From Bacteroidales bacterium (lineage in GTDB: Bacteria > Bacteroidota > Bacteroidia > Bacteroidales > WCHB1-69), in contig JAIKWD010000012.1 of NCBI GenBank assembly GCA_024685175.1, positions 62,001 through 126,000 of the forward strand: a stretch of DNA of 64,000 nucleotides. Direction: 5' to 3'. Each line of letters opens with the position of its first letter. Position 1 is the first letter of the stretch. Position numbers and translations under genes: made by a program. Below are positions 29,495-39,663 of the stretch, in pieces. The notes under the pieces were generated by a model. The model was not told the origin of the DNA. It saw nothing but the letters and a program-made list of their open reading frames with translations, and did no database searches.

Positions 29495-30337
29495 ATGAAG
29501 CACATCGGACCACATGTAAGTGCCACGGGCGGCGTGGAGAATGCTCCTTTGAACGCAGCCGCAGTAGGCGCATCGGCATTTGCTCTGTTCACCAAAAATC
29601 AACGTCAATGGGTTTCGGCGCCACTCACTGAAAAGTCCATTGAAGCTTTCAAGGCAAACTGTGAGAAGGTGGGGATTACCACCGACTATATTTTGCCCCA
29701 CGACAGTTATCTCATCAACTTGGGACAACCCAACGATGAGTTGATCGGCAAATCGCGCAGCGCCTTCTTGGACGAGATGAAACGTTGCGAGCAACTCGGT
29801 CTCAAGATGTTGAATTTCCACCCTGGCAGCCATCTCAACCAGATCTCGTTAGACGAGTGCTTGCATCGCATTGCCGAGAGCATCAACATCGCCCTTGACC
29901 AAACCCATGGCGTAACCGCCGTAATAGAGAATACCGCCGGACAAGGCTCCAATGTGGGATTCAGCTTCCAGCATATCGCCCATATCATTGACTTGGTGGA
30001 AGACAAGGACCGGGTGGGCGTTTGCATTGATACTTGCCACACGTACTCTGCCGGCTACGACTTGAAGACCGACGAGGGCTACGCGCAGACTTTCCGCGAA
30101 TTTGACGAGACCATTGGCGCCCATTATCTTCGTGCCGTACACCTCAACGACACCAAGAAAGCCTTCGCCTCTCGCGTGGATCGTCACGACAGCATCGGCA
30201 ATGGCCTGCTCGGCATGGAATTCTTCACTCGTTTCATGAAGGACCCGCGCTTCGACGATATGCCCCTCATCCTCGAGACCCCCGACGAAACACGGTGGGC
30301 GGAAGAAATTGTAATGCTTATGGAATTGAGCCGTTAA
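29495..30337 (+). CDS. nfo: Endonuclease IV (AP endonuclease) Nfo
   Basis: 280 residues, the usual length. It cuts DNA at abasic sites in base excision repair. Metal-binding motifs: [11 protein letters not shown] at the start, [58 protein letters not shown] and the C-terminal ILETPDE. These supply the three-zinc site of the family. It directly follows the outer membrane protein gene. Confidence 0.97.
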   Translation: MKHIGPHVSATGGVENAPLNAAAVGASAFALFTKNQRQWVSAPLTEKSIEAFKANCEKVGITTDYILPHDSYLINLGQPNDELIGKSRSAFLDEMKRCEQLGLKMLNFHPGSHLNQISLDECLHRIAESINIALDQTHGVTAVIENTAGQGSNVGFSFQHIAHIIDLVEDKDRVGVCIDTCHTYSAGYDLKTDEGYAQTFREFDETIGAHYLRAVHLNDTKKAFASRVDRHDSIGNGLLGMEFFTRFMKDPRFDDMPLILETPDETRWAEEIVMLMELSR

Positions 30338-30411
30338 TCAATTAGATTTAAGACATGGAACGGCTTTGAGAAAAAATCACTGCTGCAAACTGGAGCATAT
30401 CAAAAAAAATG

Positions 30412-30419
30412 TATTTTTG
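30412..30419 (+). promoter_or_regulatory. -7 box upstream of tRNA-Glu
   Basis: TATTTTTG, 20 bases before the mature tRNA 5' end at 30440. Confidence 0.7.
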
Positions 30420-30439
30420 CACCGCAAAAAACACCTAAT

Positions 30440-30511
30440 GCTGCGTTCTTCTAACGGTTAGGAATCAAGATTCTCAATCTTGCAATATGAGTTCGATTCT
30501 CATACGCAGTA
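30440..30511 (+). tRNA. tRNA-Glu (anticodon CTC)
   Basis: Folds as a 72-base cloverleaf. Acceptor GCTGCGT/ACGCAGT (first pair G-U), D arm TTCT/GGAA, anticodon stem CAAGA/TCTTG with loop TTCTCAA and anticodon CTC at 30473-30475. Variable loop CAAT, T arm ATGAG/CTCAT with loop TTCGATT, discriminator A. CCA is not encoded. The G-U first pair is somewhat unusual. It is followed by a clear terminator. Confidence 0.9.
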
Positions 30512-30520
30512 CACACACCA

Positions 30521-30549
30521 AACGCCTTTCAAAAGAAGGCGTTTTTTTT
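30521..30549 (+). terminator. Rho-independent terminator after tRNA-Glu
   Basis: Stem AACGCCTT (30521-30528) and AAGGCGTT (30536-30543) with a 7-base loop, followed by a run of T. The T-run lies next to the TATTTTTG box of the following gene. Confidence 0.85.
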
Positions 30550-30550
30550 A

Positions 30551-30558
30551 TATTTTTG
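30551..30558 (+). promoter_or_regulatory. -7 box upstream of threonine aldolase
   Basis: TATTTTTG, 18 bases before the ATG at 30577. It supports that ATG over an in-frame start inside the tRNA. Confidence 0.7.
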
Positions 30559-30576
30559 CACAAAAATATTCAAGTT

Positions 30577-31596
30577 ATGAAAAGTTTTGGCAGCGACAAC
30601 CATTCCGGGGTATGCCCTGAAATCCTAAAATCCATTGAAGAGGCTAATGCAGCCCACCAATTGTCTTACGGTGATGATGAATATACAACACGTGCAAAAG
30701 AGGTCCTGAAACGAGAATTCGGGTCTGCCGCCGAGCCTTTTTTTGTATTCAACGGCACGGGGGCCAACGTGGTATCGTTACGCGCCTGTGTGCAGTCGTT
30801 CAATTCCATCATTTGCGCCAAGACCGCTCACATCGCCGTGGACGAATGTGGTGCGCCGGAGTTCATGACGGGTGCTGCCCTGAGAGAAGTTGACACCCCT
30901 GACGGCAAGCTGACACCAGAACTGCTCGCTCCCCGCCTCATCAACTGGGGTTTCGAACACCACTCCCAACCCAAAGCGGTGTACATCTCCCAATGCACCG
31001 AGTTGGGCACGGTCTATACCTGTGAAGAAATCAAGGCCCTCGCCGACTACGTGCATCAATTTGGCATGTATCTGCACCTTGACGGCGCCCGTCTTGCCAA
31101 CGCTGCCATCACGTTAGGCAAGACATTCAAAGAGATGACCGTAGACTGCGGAGTGGACATTATGAGCTTCGGCGGCACAAAAAACGGCTTGCTGATGTGC
31201 GAGGCGGTCATCGCCTTCCGTCCCGAACTGGCCGAAAATCTCAAATACCTCCGCAAACAATGCGCCCAACTATACTCCAAGATGCGGTATGTAAGCTGTC
31301 AATGCATCCCTTATCTCGAACAGGGTCTCTGGCATCGTAATGCCGAAAACGCCAATCACATGGCATCCATGCTACGCTCTCGCATTGAAGCACTTGGAAT
31401 CGATAGTTTCACCCAAAAGACAGAAGCAAATATTTTGTTGCTCAGACTGCCCAAAGATATTACGGAAAAGTTGTTGAAGGACTATTTCTTCTACATCTGG
31501 GACGAGATGAACGGTGAAATCAGGCTGGTCACCTCGTGGGATACCACAAAAAAAGACGTGGACAGTTTTGTCAACGCCCTAGCTTCGCTCATTTAA
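30577..31596 (+). CDS. Low-specificity L-threonine aldolase (beta-eliminating lyase family)
   Basis: 339 residues from ATG 30577 (MKSFGSDNHSGVCPEIL). A PLP fold-type I enzyme: YGDDEYTTRAKEVLKREFG, FVFNGTGANVVSLRACV, YLHLDGARLANAA (the Asp that contacts the PLP ring) and DIMSFGGTKNGLL, whose Lys is the Schiff-base residue. It cleaves L-threonine or allo-threonine to glycine and acetaldehyde. An upstream in-frame codon at 30487 falls within the tRNA gene and is rejected. Transcribed alone between the tRNA terminator and the convergent transporter gene. Confidence 0.93.
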   Translation: MKSFGSDNHSGVCPEILKSIEEANAAHQLSYGDDEYTTRAKEVLKREFGSAAEPFFVFNGTGANVVSLRACVQSFNSIICAKTAHIAVDECGAPEFMTGAALREVDTPDGKLTPELLAPRLINWGFEHHSQPKAVYISQCTELGTVYTCEEIKALADYVHQFGMYLHLDGARLANAAITLGKTFKEMTVDCGVDIMSFGGTKNGLLMCEAVIAFRPELAENLKYLRKQCAQLYSKMRYVSCQCIPYLEQGLWHRNAENANHMASMLRSRIEALGIDSFTQKTEANILLLRLPKDITEKLLKDYFFYIWDEMNGEIRLVTSWDTTKKDVDSFVNALASLI

Positions 31597-31608
31597 AGAA
31601 GGAATCAC

Positions 31609-32481
31609 TTATTTCTTAATGGCCACCAAGACCATTGCGCCGAGGATGAGCACTATGCCCGACAACAGGTTAGTGGTAAAGGGCTCACCGAAAACCAATA
31701 CGCCAATCATCACGGCCGTGAGTGGTTCCAGTGCACCGAGAATCGCAGTAGCCGTAGATCCCACATATTTAGCGGCATACACCATCAACACCAGAGCAAG
31801 GATTGCGGGCACTATGGCCAACCAACTCACATAGAACCAGCTGGTGGCCGTCTGCGGCAACGTCAGCGGCGACGAGGTCAACAAAGAATAAACCAGCATA
31901 CCCAAAGTGCAGTATATCAAGACATAGAAATTGATTTTGAAAGAGGACATCTGCAGATTGCTACGATCCACCAAGATAATGTACAAGGCATACGACAAGG
32001 CCGAAGCCAGCACAAGGATAACGCCCACGATTGGAAGCTTGCCGGAGTCACCGCTCCAATACAACAACACCACGCCTGCCGCGGACAAAATCAAAGCCAA
32101 GATAGTCGCCCAATGTACTTTTTCGTGGAAAAAGACAAACATGATGACGGCTGTCATGACCGGATAGGTGAACAAGATCGTGGAAGCCACGCCTGCCGCC
32201 ATATAGTGGAAGCTGGTATATAAGGTAAGAGAGGAAATTATGAAAAGCAGCCCTAAGCCTGTAAGCGCACGAAACTCTTGACGCGTCACCTTCAACGATT
32301 CCTTCTTAAATAGCATGACTATAGCAATTATGATCCAGGCCAATCCAAAGCGGTAGAAGAGCACACTATTGGTCTGCATGCCTTCCGCATAGAGCTTTAG
32401 AGCACCCAAAGGATTGGTGCCATAACAGACTGCGGCAGCAATACCAGCAAAAATACCAATGTGTTTACGGTTCAGCGTCAT
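31609..32481 (-). CDS. DMT superfamily transporter (EamA domain)
   Basis: 290 residues with ten predicted transmembrane helices arranged as two EamA repeats. The second repeat ends ALEPLTAVMIGVLVFGEPFT, a strong EamA signature, and the first holds GVASTILFTYPVMTAVIMFV. Such carriers export amino acids, metabolites or nucleotide sugars. It lies directly downstream of an O-antigen ligase-like gene with no spacer, so a role in lipid- or sugar-related transport is possible but unproven. Confidence 0.92.
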   Translation of the reverse strand: MTLNRKHIGIFAGIAAAVCYGTNPLGALKLYAEGMQTNSVLFYRFGLAWIIIAIVMLFKKESLKVTRQEFRALTGLGLLFIISSLTLYTSFHYMAAGVASTILFTYPVMTAVIMFVFFHEKVHWATILALILSAAGVVLLYWSGDSGKLPIVGVILVLASALSYALYIILVDRSNLQMSSFKINFYVLIYCTLGMLVYSLLTSSPLTLPQTATSWFYVSWLAIVPAILALVLMVYAAKYVGSTATAILGALEPLTAVMIGVLVFGEPFTTNLLSGIVLILGAMVLVAIKK

Positions 32482-33972
32482 TTATTCCTTCAAAGCATCT
32501 TTTTCACACCATTCTTCCCCGAATCTCATACGGATATTGGCAAGCATGATGACAGCAAAAGCACCCCAGAAAGGCAACGAAAGCTTGTCAGTGTCAAGGA
32601 AATTGTTGAGAAAACCATGGACAAAGTATGTAATGAGACCTAAAGTCATCCCAAGGACCAGCAAGCGGTCGTATTTGTTTTTAGTATGGTTGTAGGTACG
32701 AATGCCTATCAGCAAGCTGACAAAAGCAAGTGTCAAGACGGTCAACAGACCCGGCACACCTGTCTCGGCGCAAGGACCAATATATTCACTATGGGCATTG
32801 CCGCCATCACCAAAGTCAGTAGTAATAATTGTCTTAAACTGACTTTTCTGGAAAGGAGCATACTCAAACTGATACGTTCCAGGCCCCCATCCCATCAACG
32901 GACGTTCCTTGATCATGCCAAAGGCGGCATTCCATCGGTTCAGACGTTCCACATTGGAGGCATCGGTGCTGATGTTGGTGATGGATTGCAACTGCTCAGT
33001 CAAGTCTCCCGATGCATCTTGGCTATTTCGGCTCATTCGATACAAAATCTCATCCGCCGAAAAATAAAAGACGGTACCTATAATGGCTATTCCTGTCACC
33101 AACCACGAAAGCTTGATTCGAAGTTTCAACACTATCAAAACACCTATGGCGATAACCAAGCTGATCCAAGCAGCCCGACTATAGGAAAGATAAAATCCCA
33201 TAATCAAGATTCCTGTGATAATGGCATAAAACACTTTCATCCCCTTACTGTTTTCAGGCAAAAAGAAGAAAGAAGCGGTGATGGGCAAGAAAAACGCCAA
33301 CGCCGCACCGTATGCCGTATGGTCGTTGTAAAACGGACTCATAGCCCAGTGGGCCACATCAGAATCAAATCCGGTCAGTGCATGCTTGTATGTGGTGATG
33401 AGCACCACCACCGCCAAGCTGAAGGCATAACAGTTGAAATAACGTACCGCAAACTTCATGTCATCCTTCACAAACTGGATGAACATCCAATAACAAGCGG
33501 TAGTAAACCAAATCTTGGAAAGCCAGAACTTAATGGAGACAACCGGCAGTTCGCTGGTTATACACGTGATCAACATCCAGCCCAAGTATATAAAAATGGC
33601 AATGGAGATAGGATGCTTGACCAATTTAGGTTCCACTCGCAAGTCGTAGATAATGCGGGCAAGAAACAACAAGGTAAGGGAAATCATAATGACCTCGGAA
33701 GGGAGTGACAACCCTAAATTGACATTCTTGACAGTCAAGATGACAGAAAACGGCGTGCTCAACGCCATCAAGTACATGGCCAAGTCGACTCGAAAGATCA
33801 AGAAATAGGCCAAAATAACGCCAGCCGTCAACAAAGGCACCAAAGGCAATTCTTTAGCGACGGCGACGGCATTGAATAGGAGGATCAGCAAGCAGATGCC
33901 CAAGAGCACCCATTGCTTGCGTGACAACTTATTCAGCAGATCCTGTATCTTTTTGGAAAGATCTGTCTTCAA
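32482..33972 (-). CDS. O-antigen ligase family protein (Wzy/WaaL type)
   Basis: 496 residues if started at TTG 33972; a second in-frame TTG at 33927 lies one base past the stop of the upstream gene and would give 481. No ATG is available nearby. About a dozen transmembrane helices, a large periplasmic loop, and the O-antigen ligase signature region MIKERPLMGWGPGTYQFEYA followed by GGNAHSEYIGPCAETGVPGL (GxxxHNxxL-like). Such proteins polymerise or ligate surface polysaccharides. The 5' end overlaps the Wzz-like gene by 44 bases, suggesting coupling. Confidence 0.88.
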   Translation of the reverse strand: MKTDLSKKIQDLLNKLSRKQWVLLGICLLILLFNAVAVAKELPLVPLLTAGVILAYFLIFRVDLAMYLMALSTPFSVILTVKNVNLGLSLPSEVIMISLTLLFLARIIYDLRVEPKLVKHPISIAIFIYLGWMLITCITSELPVVSIKFWLSKIWFTTACYWMFIQFVKDDMKFAVRYFNCYAFSLAVVVLITTYKHALTGFDSDVAHWAMSPFYNDHTAYGAALAFFLPITASFFFLPENSKGMKVFYAIITGILIMGFYLSYSRAAWISLVIAIGVLIVLKLRIKLSWLVTGIAIIGTVFYFSADEILYRMSRNSQDASGDLTEQLQSITNISTDASNVERLNRWNAAFGMIKERPLMGWGPGTYQFEYAPFQKSQFKTIITTDFGDGGNAHSEYIGPCAETGVPGLLTVLTLAFVSLLIGIRTYNHTKNKYDRLLVLGMTLGLITYFVHGFLNNFLDTDKLSLPFWGAFAVIMLANIRMRFGEEWCEKDALKE

Positions 33973-34957
33973 TTTTGTCGATCATTAAAAGGACAAAGAC
34001 CGAAAGGATAAGTACCGACAATGTTGATACTATAACGATGAGCGAACGTTTGGGATAAAACTTCTTGTCAGCCACTATGGGGCGTTCCACCACAAACTTA
34101 ACAGGCATAGAGCCCTCCATGTCGAGACGCGCATCCAAAAGCTTTTGTTTACAAAGGGATTGGTACTTGAGGAAGTCTTTCTGCATGTTTTGGAGAGCAT
34201 CGAGACGCGGACCCCAAACAGCCAATTTTTCTTGTTCTTTAGCCAAGCGACTAACGGCAGCAGCATTGCCTTGGGACACAGCTATAGCATATTGTTGCAT
34301 CACTCTCTCCGACTGGACCTCCAAGTTGAATACACCATTTTGCATGCAGATCTTAATGGAGTCATCCACCCTAGCCACTTCTTTATCTATGGAATCCAGT
34401 TGTTGGCATAAGGCGACATAAGCGGCCTTGGCACGAGCATGCTCCGTACGATTCTTGATGGTATCGACCAATTTGAGGATCTCTTCTGTCATCTGACAAG
34501 CCATCTTCGGGTCTGTATCCTTAACGGTAATTGAAATAGCACCATAATTGGTTCGCTTGATTTCAATGGCGTTATTCAAGTTCTTCATGATCTTGGTACG
34601 CCAACCGCGCAAATTGGTGTCAATATCCAAATGTTTCGTCAAGTTAAACTTCTGGATAAGGGAATCCTTGATTTCACGGGCTTCAAGCAGCTGCATCATC
34701 TGCTCCGTTTCCTCTTCTGAGGCATAGGCTTTGATGTCAAGACGCTCGTTATAATTCTCCTCATTGAGTAAAATCTTGGCAAAAGAATTGGTTCGCGGGG
34801 CATAGATTACAGCCGTAGACTTGTATTTGGATTTGATGAGGAGTGAACACACAAGGGAAACCACCATCGCGGCGATGCATATAATAAGCAACACCTTGCG
34901 CTTCTTCCAAATGAAGCTCATCAAGCTAAAAGAATTGTATTTATCATTATTTTCCAT
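33929..34957 (-). CDS. Wzz/chain-length-determinant-like polysaccharide protein
   Basis: 342 residues with two transmembrane segments (about 18-40 and 308-328) bracketing a coiled-coil periplasmic region, the polysaccharide co-polymerase layout. The N-terminus ([18 protein letters not shown], then [20 protein letters not shown]) matches the Wzz N-terminal domain. It lacks a tyrosine-kinase domain. The adjacent O-antigen ligase-like gene fits a shared task in surface polysaccharide length control. Its start overlaps the aspS stop region by 11 bases, so it is probably read on the aspS transcript. Confidence 0.88.
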   Translation of the reverse strand: MENNDKYNSFSLMSFIWKKRKVLLIICIAAMVVSLVCSLLIKSKYKSTAVIYAPRTNSFAKILLNEENYNERLDIKAYASEEETEQMMQLLEAREIKDSLIQKFNLTKHLDIDTNLRGWRTKIMKNLNNAIEIKRTNYGAISITVKDTDPKMACQMTEEILKLVDTIKNRTEHARAKAAYVALCQQLDSIDKEVARVDDSIKICMQNGVFNLEVQSERVMQQYAIAVSQGNAAAVSRLAKEQEKLAVWGPRLDALQNMQKDFLKYQSLCKQKLLDARLDMEGSMPVKFVVERPIVADKKFYPKRSLIVIVSTLSVLILSVFVLLMIDKIEDRSFQKDTGSAE

Positions 34958-36707
34958 GAATGGGGGCTTTAAGGTCTATGTTCAGTTCGTCCAACTGGGC
35001 TTGCTCAATAGGTGTAGGAGCGGGCAACATGGTATCGCGACCGGCATTGTTCTTGGGGAATGCAATAAAGTCACGAATACTGTCGCAGTCAGACAATACG
35101 GCACAGAAGCGATCGAATCCGAAGGCGATGCCACCATGAGGCGGAGCACCATACTTGAAGGCATCAATCAAGAATCCAAATTGGCTCTGGGCTTTCTCTT
35201 CCGTGAAATTCAAAGCTTTGAACATGCGCTTTTGCAGTTCAGGATTATGGATACGGATGGAGCCACCTCCGATTTCTGAACCATTGATAACCAAATCGTA
35301 AGCATTGGCATTAACAGCGCCGGGATTGCTTTCTAACATGCTTTCGTGCTCGGGTTTTGGCGCGGTGAAAGGATGATGCATCGCATAATAGCGTTGGGTC
35401 TCTTCATCCCACTCCAACAACGGGAAATCGACCACCCACAGAACCTTGTACTCACCAGCCTTGCGCAATCCAAGACGATTACCCATTTCAAGACGAAGAG
35501 AAGAGAGCTGTGTACGCGTTTTCATAGCTTTGCCCGACATAATGAGGATAAGATCGCCTGGCTTTGCTTCACAACGCTCCGCCACTGCCTTCAAATCGTC
35601 CTGACTATAGAATTTGTCAACGGATGACTTGAATGAGCCGTCTTGATTGCAAAGGATATAGACCAAACCACCAGCGCCGACCTGCGGACTCTTTACAAAC
35701 TCAACCAGACCGTCAAGCTGTTTGCGGGAATAATTGCCACAACCGTCAACTTTGATACCCACCACGAGTTCGGCTTCGTTGAACACCTTGAATTCTCGGG
35801 TCTGTAACAGGTCATTGAGCTCTACAAAACGCATGCCGAAACGAGCATCCGGCTTGTCAGAGCCATAATATTTCATGGCATCAGCCCATGTCATACGTTC
35901 AATAGGACCAATCTCCATGTTCTTGAAGGTCTTGAAAATATGTTGGACCAATCCTTCGAAAAGATTGAGAATATCTTCTTGTTCGATGAAGGACATCTCG
36001 CAGTCTATCTGAGTGAATTCAGGCTGACGGTCGGCGCGAAGGTCTTCATCCCTGAAACAACGTACGATCTGGAAGTAGCGGTCCATGCCAGCAATCATCA
36101 GCAACTGCTTGAGTGTTTGTGGAGATTGCGGAAGGGCGTAGAACTCGCCTGGATTCATACGGGATGGCACAAGGAAGTCGCGAGCACCTTCAGGAGTGCT
36201 ATTGACAAGGAATGGGGTTTCAATCTCAAGGAATCCATGCTCGCTCAGATACTTGCGTATTTCCAGTCCTAGACGATGACGGAAAATAAGATTTTGCTTT
36301 ACCGGATTACGGCGGATGTCAAGATAACGATACTTCATTCTAAGCTCGTCGCCACCATCAGATTCATCCTCAATGGTAAAAGGAGGCACGGCTGATTCAT
36401 TGAGAACCTCAATGTGTTCAACATCAATCTCTATGTCGCCAGTAGGGATATTCTTGTTCTTGCTATATCTTTCTATCACAGTGCCAGTAACCCGTATTAC
36501 CCATTCGCGGCCCATTTTCTCTACTTGTTCGCAGAGTTCGGGGCGTTGTTCGTGGTTGAAGGCCAACTGCGTGATGCCGTAACGGTCACGTAAATCAATA
36601 AAAATCATACCGCCCAGATGGCGTATTTTTTGAATCCACCCACTCAGGGTGACTTTTTGTGAGACATTGGCGATGGTCAACTCGCCGCAAGTATGTGTTC
36701 TTAACAT
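34947..36707 (-). CDS. aspS: Aspartate-tRNA ligase AspS
   Basis: 586 residues, the bacterial-type AspRS length. N-terminal OB fold with [24 protein letters not shown]; class II motif 1 around [20 protein letters not shown]; motif 2 [24 protein letters not shown]; bacterial GAD insertion domain in the middle; motif 3 [14 protein letters not shown] near the C-terminus. It charges tRNA-Asp. A TATCTTTG promoter lies 27 bases upstream. The Wzz-like and ligase genes follow with overlaps, an unexpected join of a synthetase with polysaccharide genes. Confidence 0.98.
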   Translation of the reverse strand: MLRTHTCGELTIANVSQKVTLSGWIQKIRHLGGMIFIDLRDRYGITQLAFNHEQRPELCEQVEKMGREWVIRVTGTVIERYSKNKNIPTGDIEIDVEHIEVLNESAVPPFTIEDESDGGDELRMKYRYLDIRRNPVKQNLIFRHRLGLEIRKYLSEHGFLEIETPFLVNSTPEGARDFLVPSRMNPGEFYALPQSPQTLKQLLMIAGMDRYFQIVRCFRDEDLRADRQPEFTQIDCEMSFIEQEDILNLFEGLVQHIFKTFKNMEIGPIERMTWADAMKYYGSDKPDARFGMRFVELNDLLQTREFKVFNEAELVVGIKVDGCGNYSRKQLDGLVEFVKSPQVGAGGLVYILCNQDGSFKSSVDKFYSQDDLKAVAERCEAKPGDLILIMSGKAMKTRTQLSSLRLEMGNRLGLRKAGEYKVLWVVDFPLLEWDEETQRYYAMHHPFTAPKPEHESMLESNPGAVNANAYDLVINGSEIGGGSIRIHNPELQKRMFKALNFTEEKAQSQFGFLIDAFKYGAPPHGGIAFGFDRFCAVLSDCDSIRDFIAFPKNNAGRDTMLPAPTPIEQAQLDELNIDLKAPIHGK

Positions 36708-36733
36708 TTTTTTGGGGTGTTTTATAGAGGCGG

Positions 36734-36741
36734 CAAAGATA
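36734..36741 (-). promoter_or_regulatory. -7 box upstream of aspS
   Basis: CAAAGATA on the plus strand (TATCTTTG on minus), 26 bases upstream of the aspS ATG and back to back with the C69 promoter 24 bases away. Confidence 0.75.
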
Positions 36742-36765
36742 CGAAAAAATACAATCTATTTTTTG

Positions 36766-36773
36766 TATCTTTG
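36766..36773 (+). promoter_or_regulatory. -7 box upstream of the C69 dipeptidase gene
   Basis: TATCTTTG, 45 bases before the ATG at 36819. Confidence 0.75.
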
Positions 36774-36818
36774 CGCTTCGTTATTCTGCAAAACAATCAT
36801 TTAACATAAAGAATCATT

Positions 36819-38561
36819 ATGAAAAAGACACTTCTTCTCACGTTGCTTGTTGGATTGTTTTCCATCGGCACGACTATGGCGTGTACCAACTACATCGTCA
36901 CCAAGGGGGCCAGCAAGGATGGCTCCTGTTTCCTGACTTATGCCGCCGACTCGCACCAGTTGTACGGCGAACTTTACTATCGTCCGGCCAAAGACTATCC
37001 CGCCGGCACGATGATGGATGTCATCGAGTGGGACACCGGCAAACTGCTCGGACAAATCCCGCAAGTGGCCCATACCTACTCCGTGGTCGGCAATATGAAC
37101 GAATGGCAATTGGCCATTGGCGAGACCACCTACGGGGGAATCGAGGAATTGGAACAGGGACAAGGTATGATTGACTACGGTTCCTTGATATATATTGCCT
37201 TGCAACGTGCCAAGAACGCCCGCGAGGCCATCAAGGTCATCGCCGAGTTGATGGACGCCTACGGCTACGCCTCCGAAGGCGAGTCCTTCTCCATCGTTGA
37301 CCCCAACGAGGCCTGGATTATGGAACTCATCGGCAAGGGAGAGAAGATGCTCGACGCTAAGGGCCGTGTGGTCAAGGGCTGGAGCAACGGCGCCGTATGG
37401 GTGGCCCGCCGCATCCCCGACGGATACGTGAGCGGACACGCCAACCAGTCGCGTATCACCACCTTCCCGCTGCGCGACGGCAAGACCTCCATCACGAGCA
37501 AGGAACTCGACAAGATCTTCCTCCCCTCCGTGGAGACTGTCTACTCCTACGATGTCATCTCCTTCGCCAAGTTGAAAGGTCTCTATCCGAAGGACGCCCC
37601 TGACGCCCAGTTCAGCTTCTGCGACGCCTACAACCCCATCAACTTCGGTGCCGCCCGTGGCTGCGAGGCCCGCGTGTGGGCTTTCTTCAACCGCTGCAAC
37701 CACGGCGAGATGGCCCAATACGAAGACTACGCCCGCGGCGATAATCTCTCCCACCGTTTCCCGCTCTGGATCAAGCCGGACAACAAAAACAAGATCGACG
37801 CCCGCTTTATGATGGACGCTATGCGCGACCACTACGAGGGCACCTCTATGGATATGACCAAGGATCTCGGCGCAGGCCCTTACAAATGCCCCTACCGCTG
37901 GCGTCCGATGAACTGGACCTACAATGGCAAGGAATACCTCCACGAGCGCGCCACGGCCACCCAACAGACCGGTTTCTCCTTCGTGGCCCAGTGCCGCAAC
38001 TGGCTGCCCAACATCATTGGTGGCGTGTTCTGGTTCAGCGTCGACGATGCCGGAAGTACCTGCTACGTGCCGATGTATTGCGGTATGACCCAAATCCCGC
38101 ACGAGTACGCCCAAGGCAACGGCTCAATGGTAGAATACTCCTCCACCTCCGCCTTCTGGACCTTCACCAAGGTCAGCAACTTCGTCTATTCCCGTTACTG
38201 CGATATGATCAAGCATGTGAGGGAGAAACAAGACCTCTACGAGCTTCGTTTCATCAAGGATGTGGACCAAATGGCAGAAAGTCTGGCCGACACCTACAAG
38301 AGCGACCCCAAGGCGGCTCGTCAGAAAATCAACGACTACTCCAACAAGGCCGCCAAGGAGGTGTGCCAAACCTGGAACGACCTCTTCTACTATCTCCTCG
38401 TGAAATATAACGACGGCAACGTCAAGAAGGAGGAGAACGGTAAGTTCAAGGTCTCCGACACCCGAATTCCGCAGTGCGCCTTCCCCGACCAACCCGAGTA
38501 CCCGCAATACTGGTACAAGATGATTGTCGATGACTGCGGTTCCAATATTAAAGCAAAGTAA
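36819..38561 (+). CDS. Secreted C69 family dipeptidase
   Basis: 580 residues. Signal peptide at about 1-21 (MKKTLLLTLLVGLFSIGTTM), then ACTNYIVTKGASKDGSC. Cleavage before the Cys would expose it as the N-terminal nucleophile, as in peptidase C69 (Ntn hydrolases). Further family blocks: VVGNMNEWQLAIGETTYGG, ISFAKLKGLYPKD and CYVPMYCGMTQIP. It probably degrades dipeptides in the periplasm or at the surface. Transcribed alone; its TAA is the first triplet of a heptad array and a bidirectional terminator follows. Confidence 0.92.
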   Translation: MKKTLLLTLLVGLFSIGTTMACTNYIVTKGASKDGSCFLTYAADSHQLYGELYYRPAKDYPAGTMMDVIEWDTGKLLGQIPQVAHTYSVVGNMNEWQLAIGETTYGGIEELEQGQGMIDYGSLIYIALQRAKNAREAIKVIAELMDAYGYASEGESFSIVDPNEAWIMELIGKGEKMLDAKGRVVKGWSNGAVWVARRIPDGYVSGHANQSRITTFPLRDGKTSITSKELDKIFLPSVETVYSYDVISFAKLKGLYPKDAPDAQFSFCDAYNPINFGAARGCEARVWAFFNRCNHGEMAQYEDYARGDNLSHRFPLWIKPDNKNKIDARFMMDAMRDHYEGTSMDMTKDLGAGPYKCPYRWRPMNWTYNGKEYLHERATATQQTGFSFVAQCRNWLPNIIGGVFWFSVDDAGSTCYVPMYCGMTQIPHEYAQGNGSMVEYSSTSAFWTFTKVSNFVYSRYCDMIKHVREKQDLYELRFIKDVDQMAESLADTYKSDPKAARQKINDYSNKAAKEVCQTWNDLFYYLLVKYNDGNVKKEENGKFKVSDTRIPQCAFPDQPEYPQYWYKMIVDDCGSNIKAK

Positions 38562-38593
38562 GGGGTAGGATTTAGGGGATAGAATATAGTTCT
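38559..38593. repeat. Seven-base-period array starting at the C69 stop codon
   Basis: Five heptads, each beginning TA: TAAGGGG, TAGGATT, TAGGGGA, TAGAATA, TAGTTCT. The TAA of the first unit is the stop codon of the dipeptidase gene. The unit is more degenerate than at other loci but the 7-base phase of TAR is kept. Confidence 0.6.
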
Positions 38594-38611
38594 CCTAGGA
38601 CAAACAAAAAA

Positions 38612-38638
38612 AGCAGCCCTTAACGAGCTGCTTTTTTT
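38612..38638. terminator. Bidirectional terminator between C69 gene and gcvH
   Basis: Stem AGCAGC (38612-38617) and GCTGCT (38627-38632), loop CCTTAACGA. T-run follows on the plus strand and A-run precedes it, so it can stop transcription from both convergent genes. Confidence 0.85.
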
Positions 38639-38658
38639 GTTTGTTGTCCAAGTAGGGA

Positions 38659-39036
38659 CTATCCAAGCATAGCGATGTATGCGGCGGCGTCCATCAGTTC
38701 GCTCACCTGAGCGGGGTCGGTCATCTTGATCTTGACAATCCAGCCTTCGCCGTAGGGGTCGCTGTTGACCAATGCGGGGTTGCCTTCGAGGGCCTCGTTG
38801 AACTCGATGACTTCGCCACCCACGGGCAGCATCAGGTCGGCCACGGTCTTCACGGCCTCGATGGAACCGAAAACTTCATCCTTGTCGAGGGTCTCGCCCA
38901 CGGAAGGGATATCAAGGAAAACGATGTCGCCCAACTCGTTGGCAGCGTGAGCGGTAATGCCGACGAAAGCTTCTTCGCCGTCTACTTTCAACCATTCGTG
39001 GTCTGCGGAATACTTCAGATTCTCAGGAATATTCAT
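38659..39036 (-). CDS. gcvH: Glycine cleavage system H protein
   Basis: 125 residues, the usual length. The N-terminus reads [20 protein letters not shown]. The lipoyl-attachment Lys lies in [20 protein letters not shown], and [19 protein letters not shown] is the typical C-terminal block. It carries the methylamine group between the P, T and L proteins of glycine cleavage. None of those partner genes is in the window, so it is encoded apart from them. It follows frr by 42 bases. Confidence 0.97.
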   Translation of the reverse strand: MNIPENLKYSADHEWLKVDGEEAFVGITAHAANELGDIVFLDIPSVGETLDKDEVFGSIEAVKTVADLMLPVGGEVIEFNEALEGNPALVNSDPYGEGWIVKIKMTDPAQVSELMDAAAYIAMLG

Positions 39037-39078
39037 AACTCTAAATTTTTGTTGATTTATAAAAAATGATTGTTTCTA

Positions 39079-39636
39079 TTAAACGGTCATAATCTCTTTC
39101 TCCTTGGCGTCCATCATCTTGTCCACCTTGGCGATGGCCTCGTCGGTGGCCTTTTGGATGTCAGCCTCGAGTTTCTTGATTTCGTCCTCCGGTGCACCGC
39201 CGTCCTTGAGTTTCTTGGCCTCGTCGTTGGCGTTGCGGCGGATGTTGCGGATGGAGACCTTGGTCTGTTCAGCCTCTTGCTTGGCCTTCTTCACCAGCTC
39301 CTTGCGGCGCTCCTCGGTCGGGGTGGGCACCACGAGACGGATGAACTCGCCGTTGTTTTGCGGGGTGAGTCCAATGTTGGCGGCCAGGATGGCCTTCTCG
39401 ATGACGGGCAACATGTTGCGTTCCCACGGTTGGATGACAATCTGGTGAGCGTCCGGCGTGTTGATGTTGGCCACTTGGTCAACCGGCGTAGGATTGCCGT
39501 AATAGTCGACCTTGAGACCCTCCAACATTTGCGGGGAGGCCTTGCCGGCGCGGATTTTCTGCAGGTCTTTGTCAAAGAAGGCGACCGTGGAGTTCATACT
39601 TTCCTTAGCGTTCTTGAGACAGGTTTGTGTATCCAT
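39079..39636 (-). CDS. frr: Ribosome recycling factor
   Basis: 185 residues. Recognised by FDKDLQKIRAGKASPQMLEG, VDYYGNPTPVDQVANI, VIEKAILAANIGLTPQNNG and the C-terminal helix RNIRRNANDEAKKLKDGG. Together with EF-G it splits the post-termination ribosome. It lies two genes after pyrH, the usual bacterial pyrH-frr association, with a small 2TM protein gene between. Confidence 0.97.
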   Translation of the reverse strand: MDTQTCLKNAKESMNSTVAFFDKDLQKIRAGKASPQMLEGLKVDYYGNPTPVDQVANINTPDAHQIVIQPWERNMLPVIEKAILAANIGLTPQNNGEFIRLVVPTPTEERRKELVKKAKQEAEQTKVSIRNIRRNANDEAKKLKDGGAPEDEIKKLEADIQKATDEAIAKVDKMMDAKEKEIMTV

Positions 39637-39663
39637 TTTAGTGAATTTTCGTGTTAAAAATGA

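Noticed and set aside
36801-38114. Minus-strand open frame of 437 codons
   Set aside because: Antisense to the C69 dipeptidase gene; low-complexity Val/Gly/His-rich translation.
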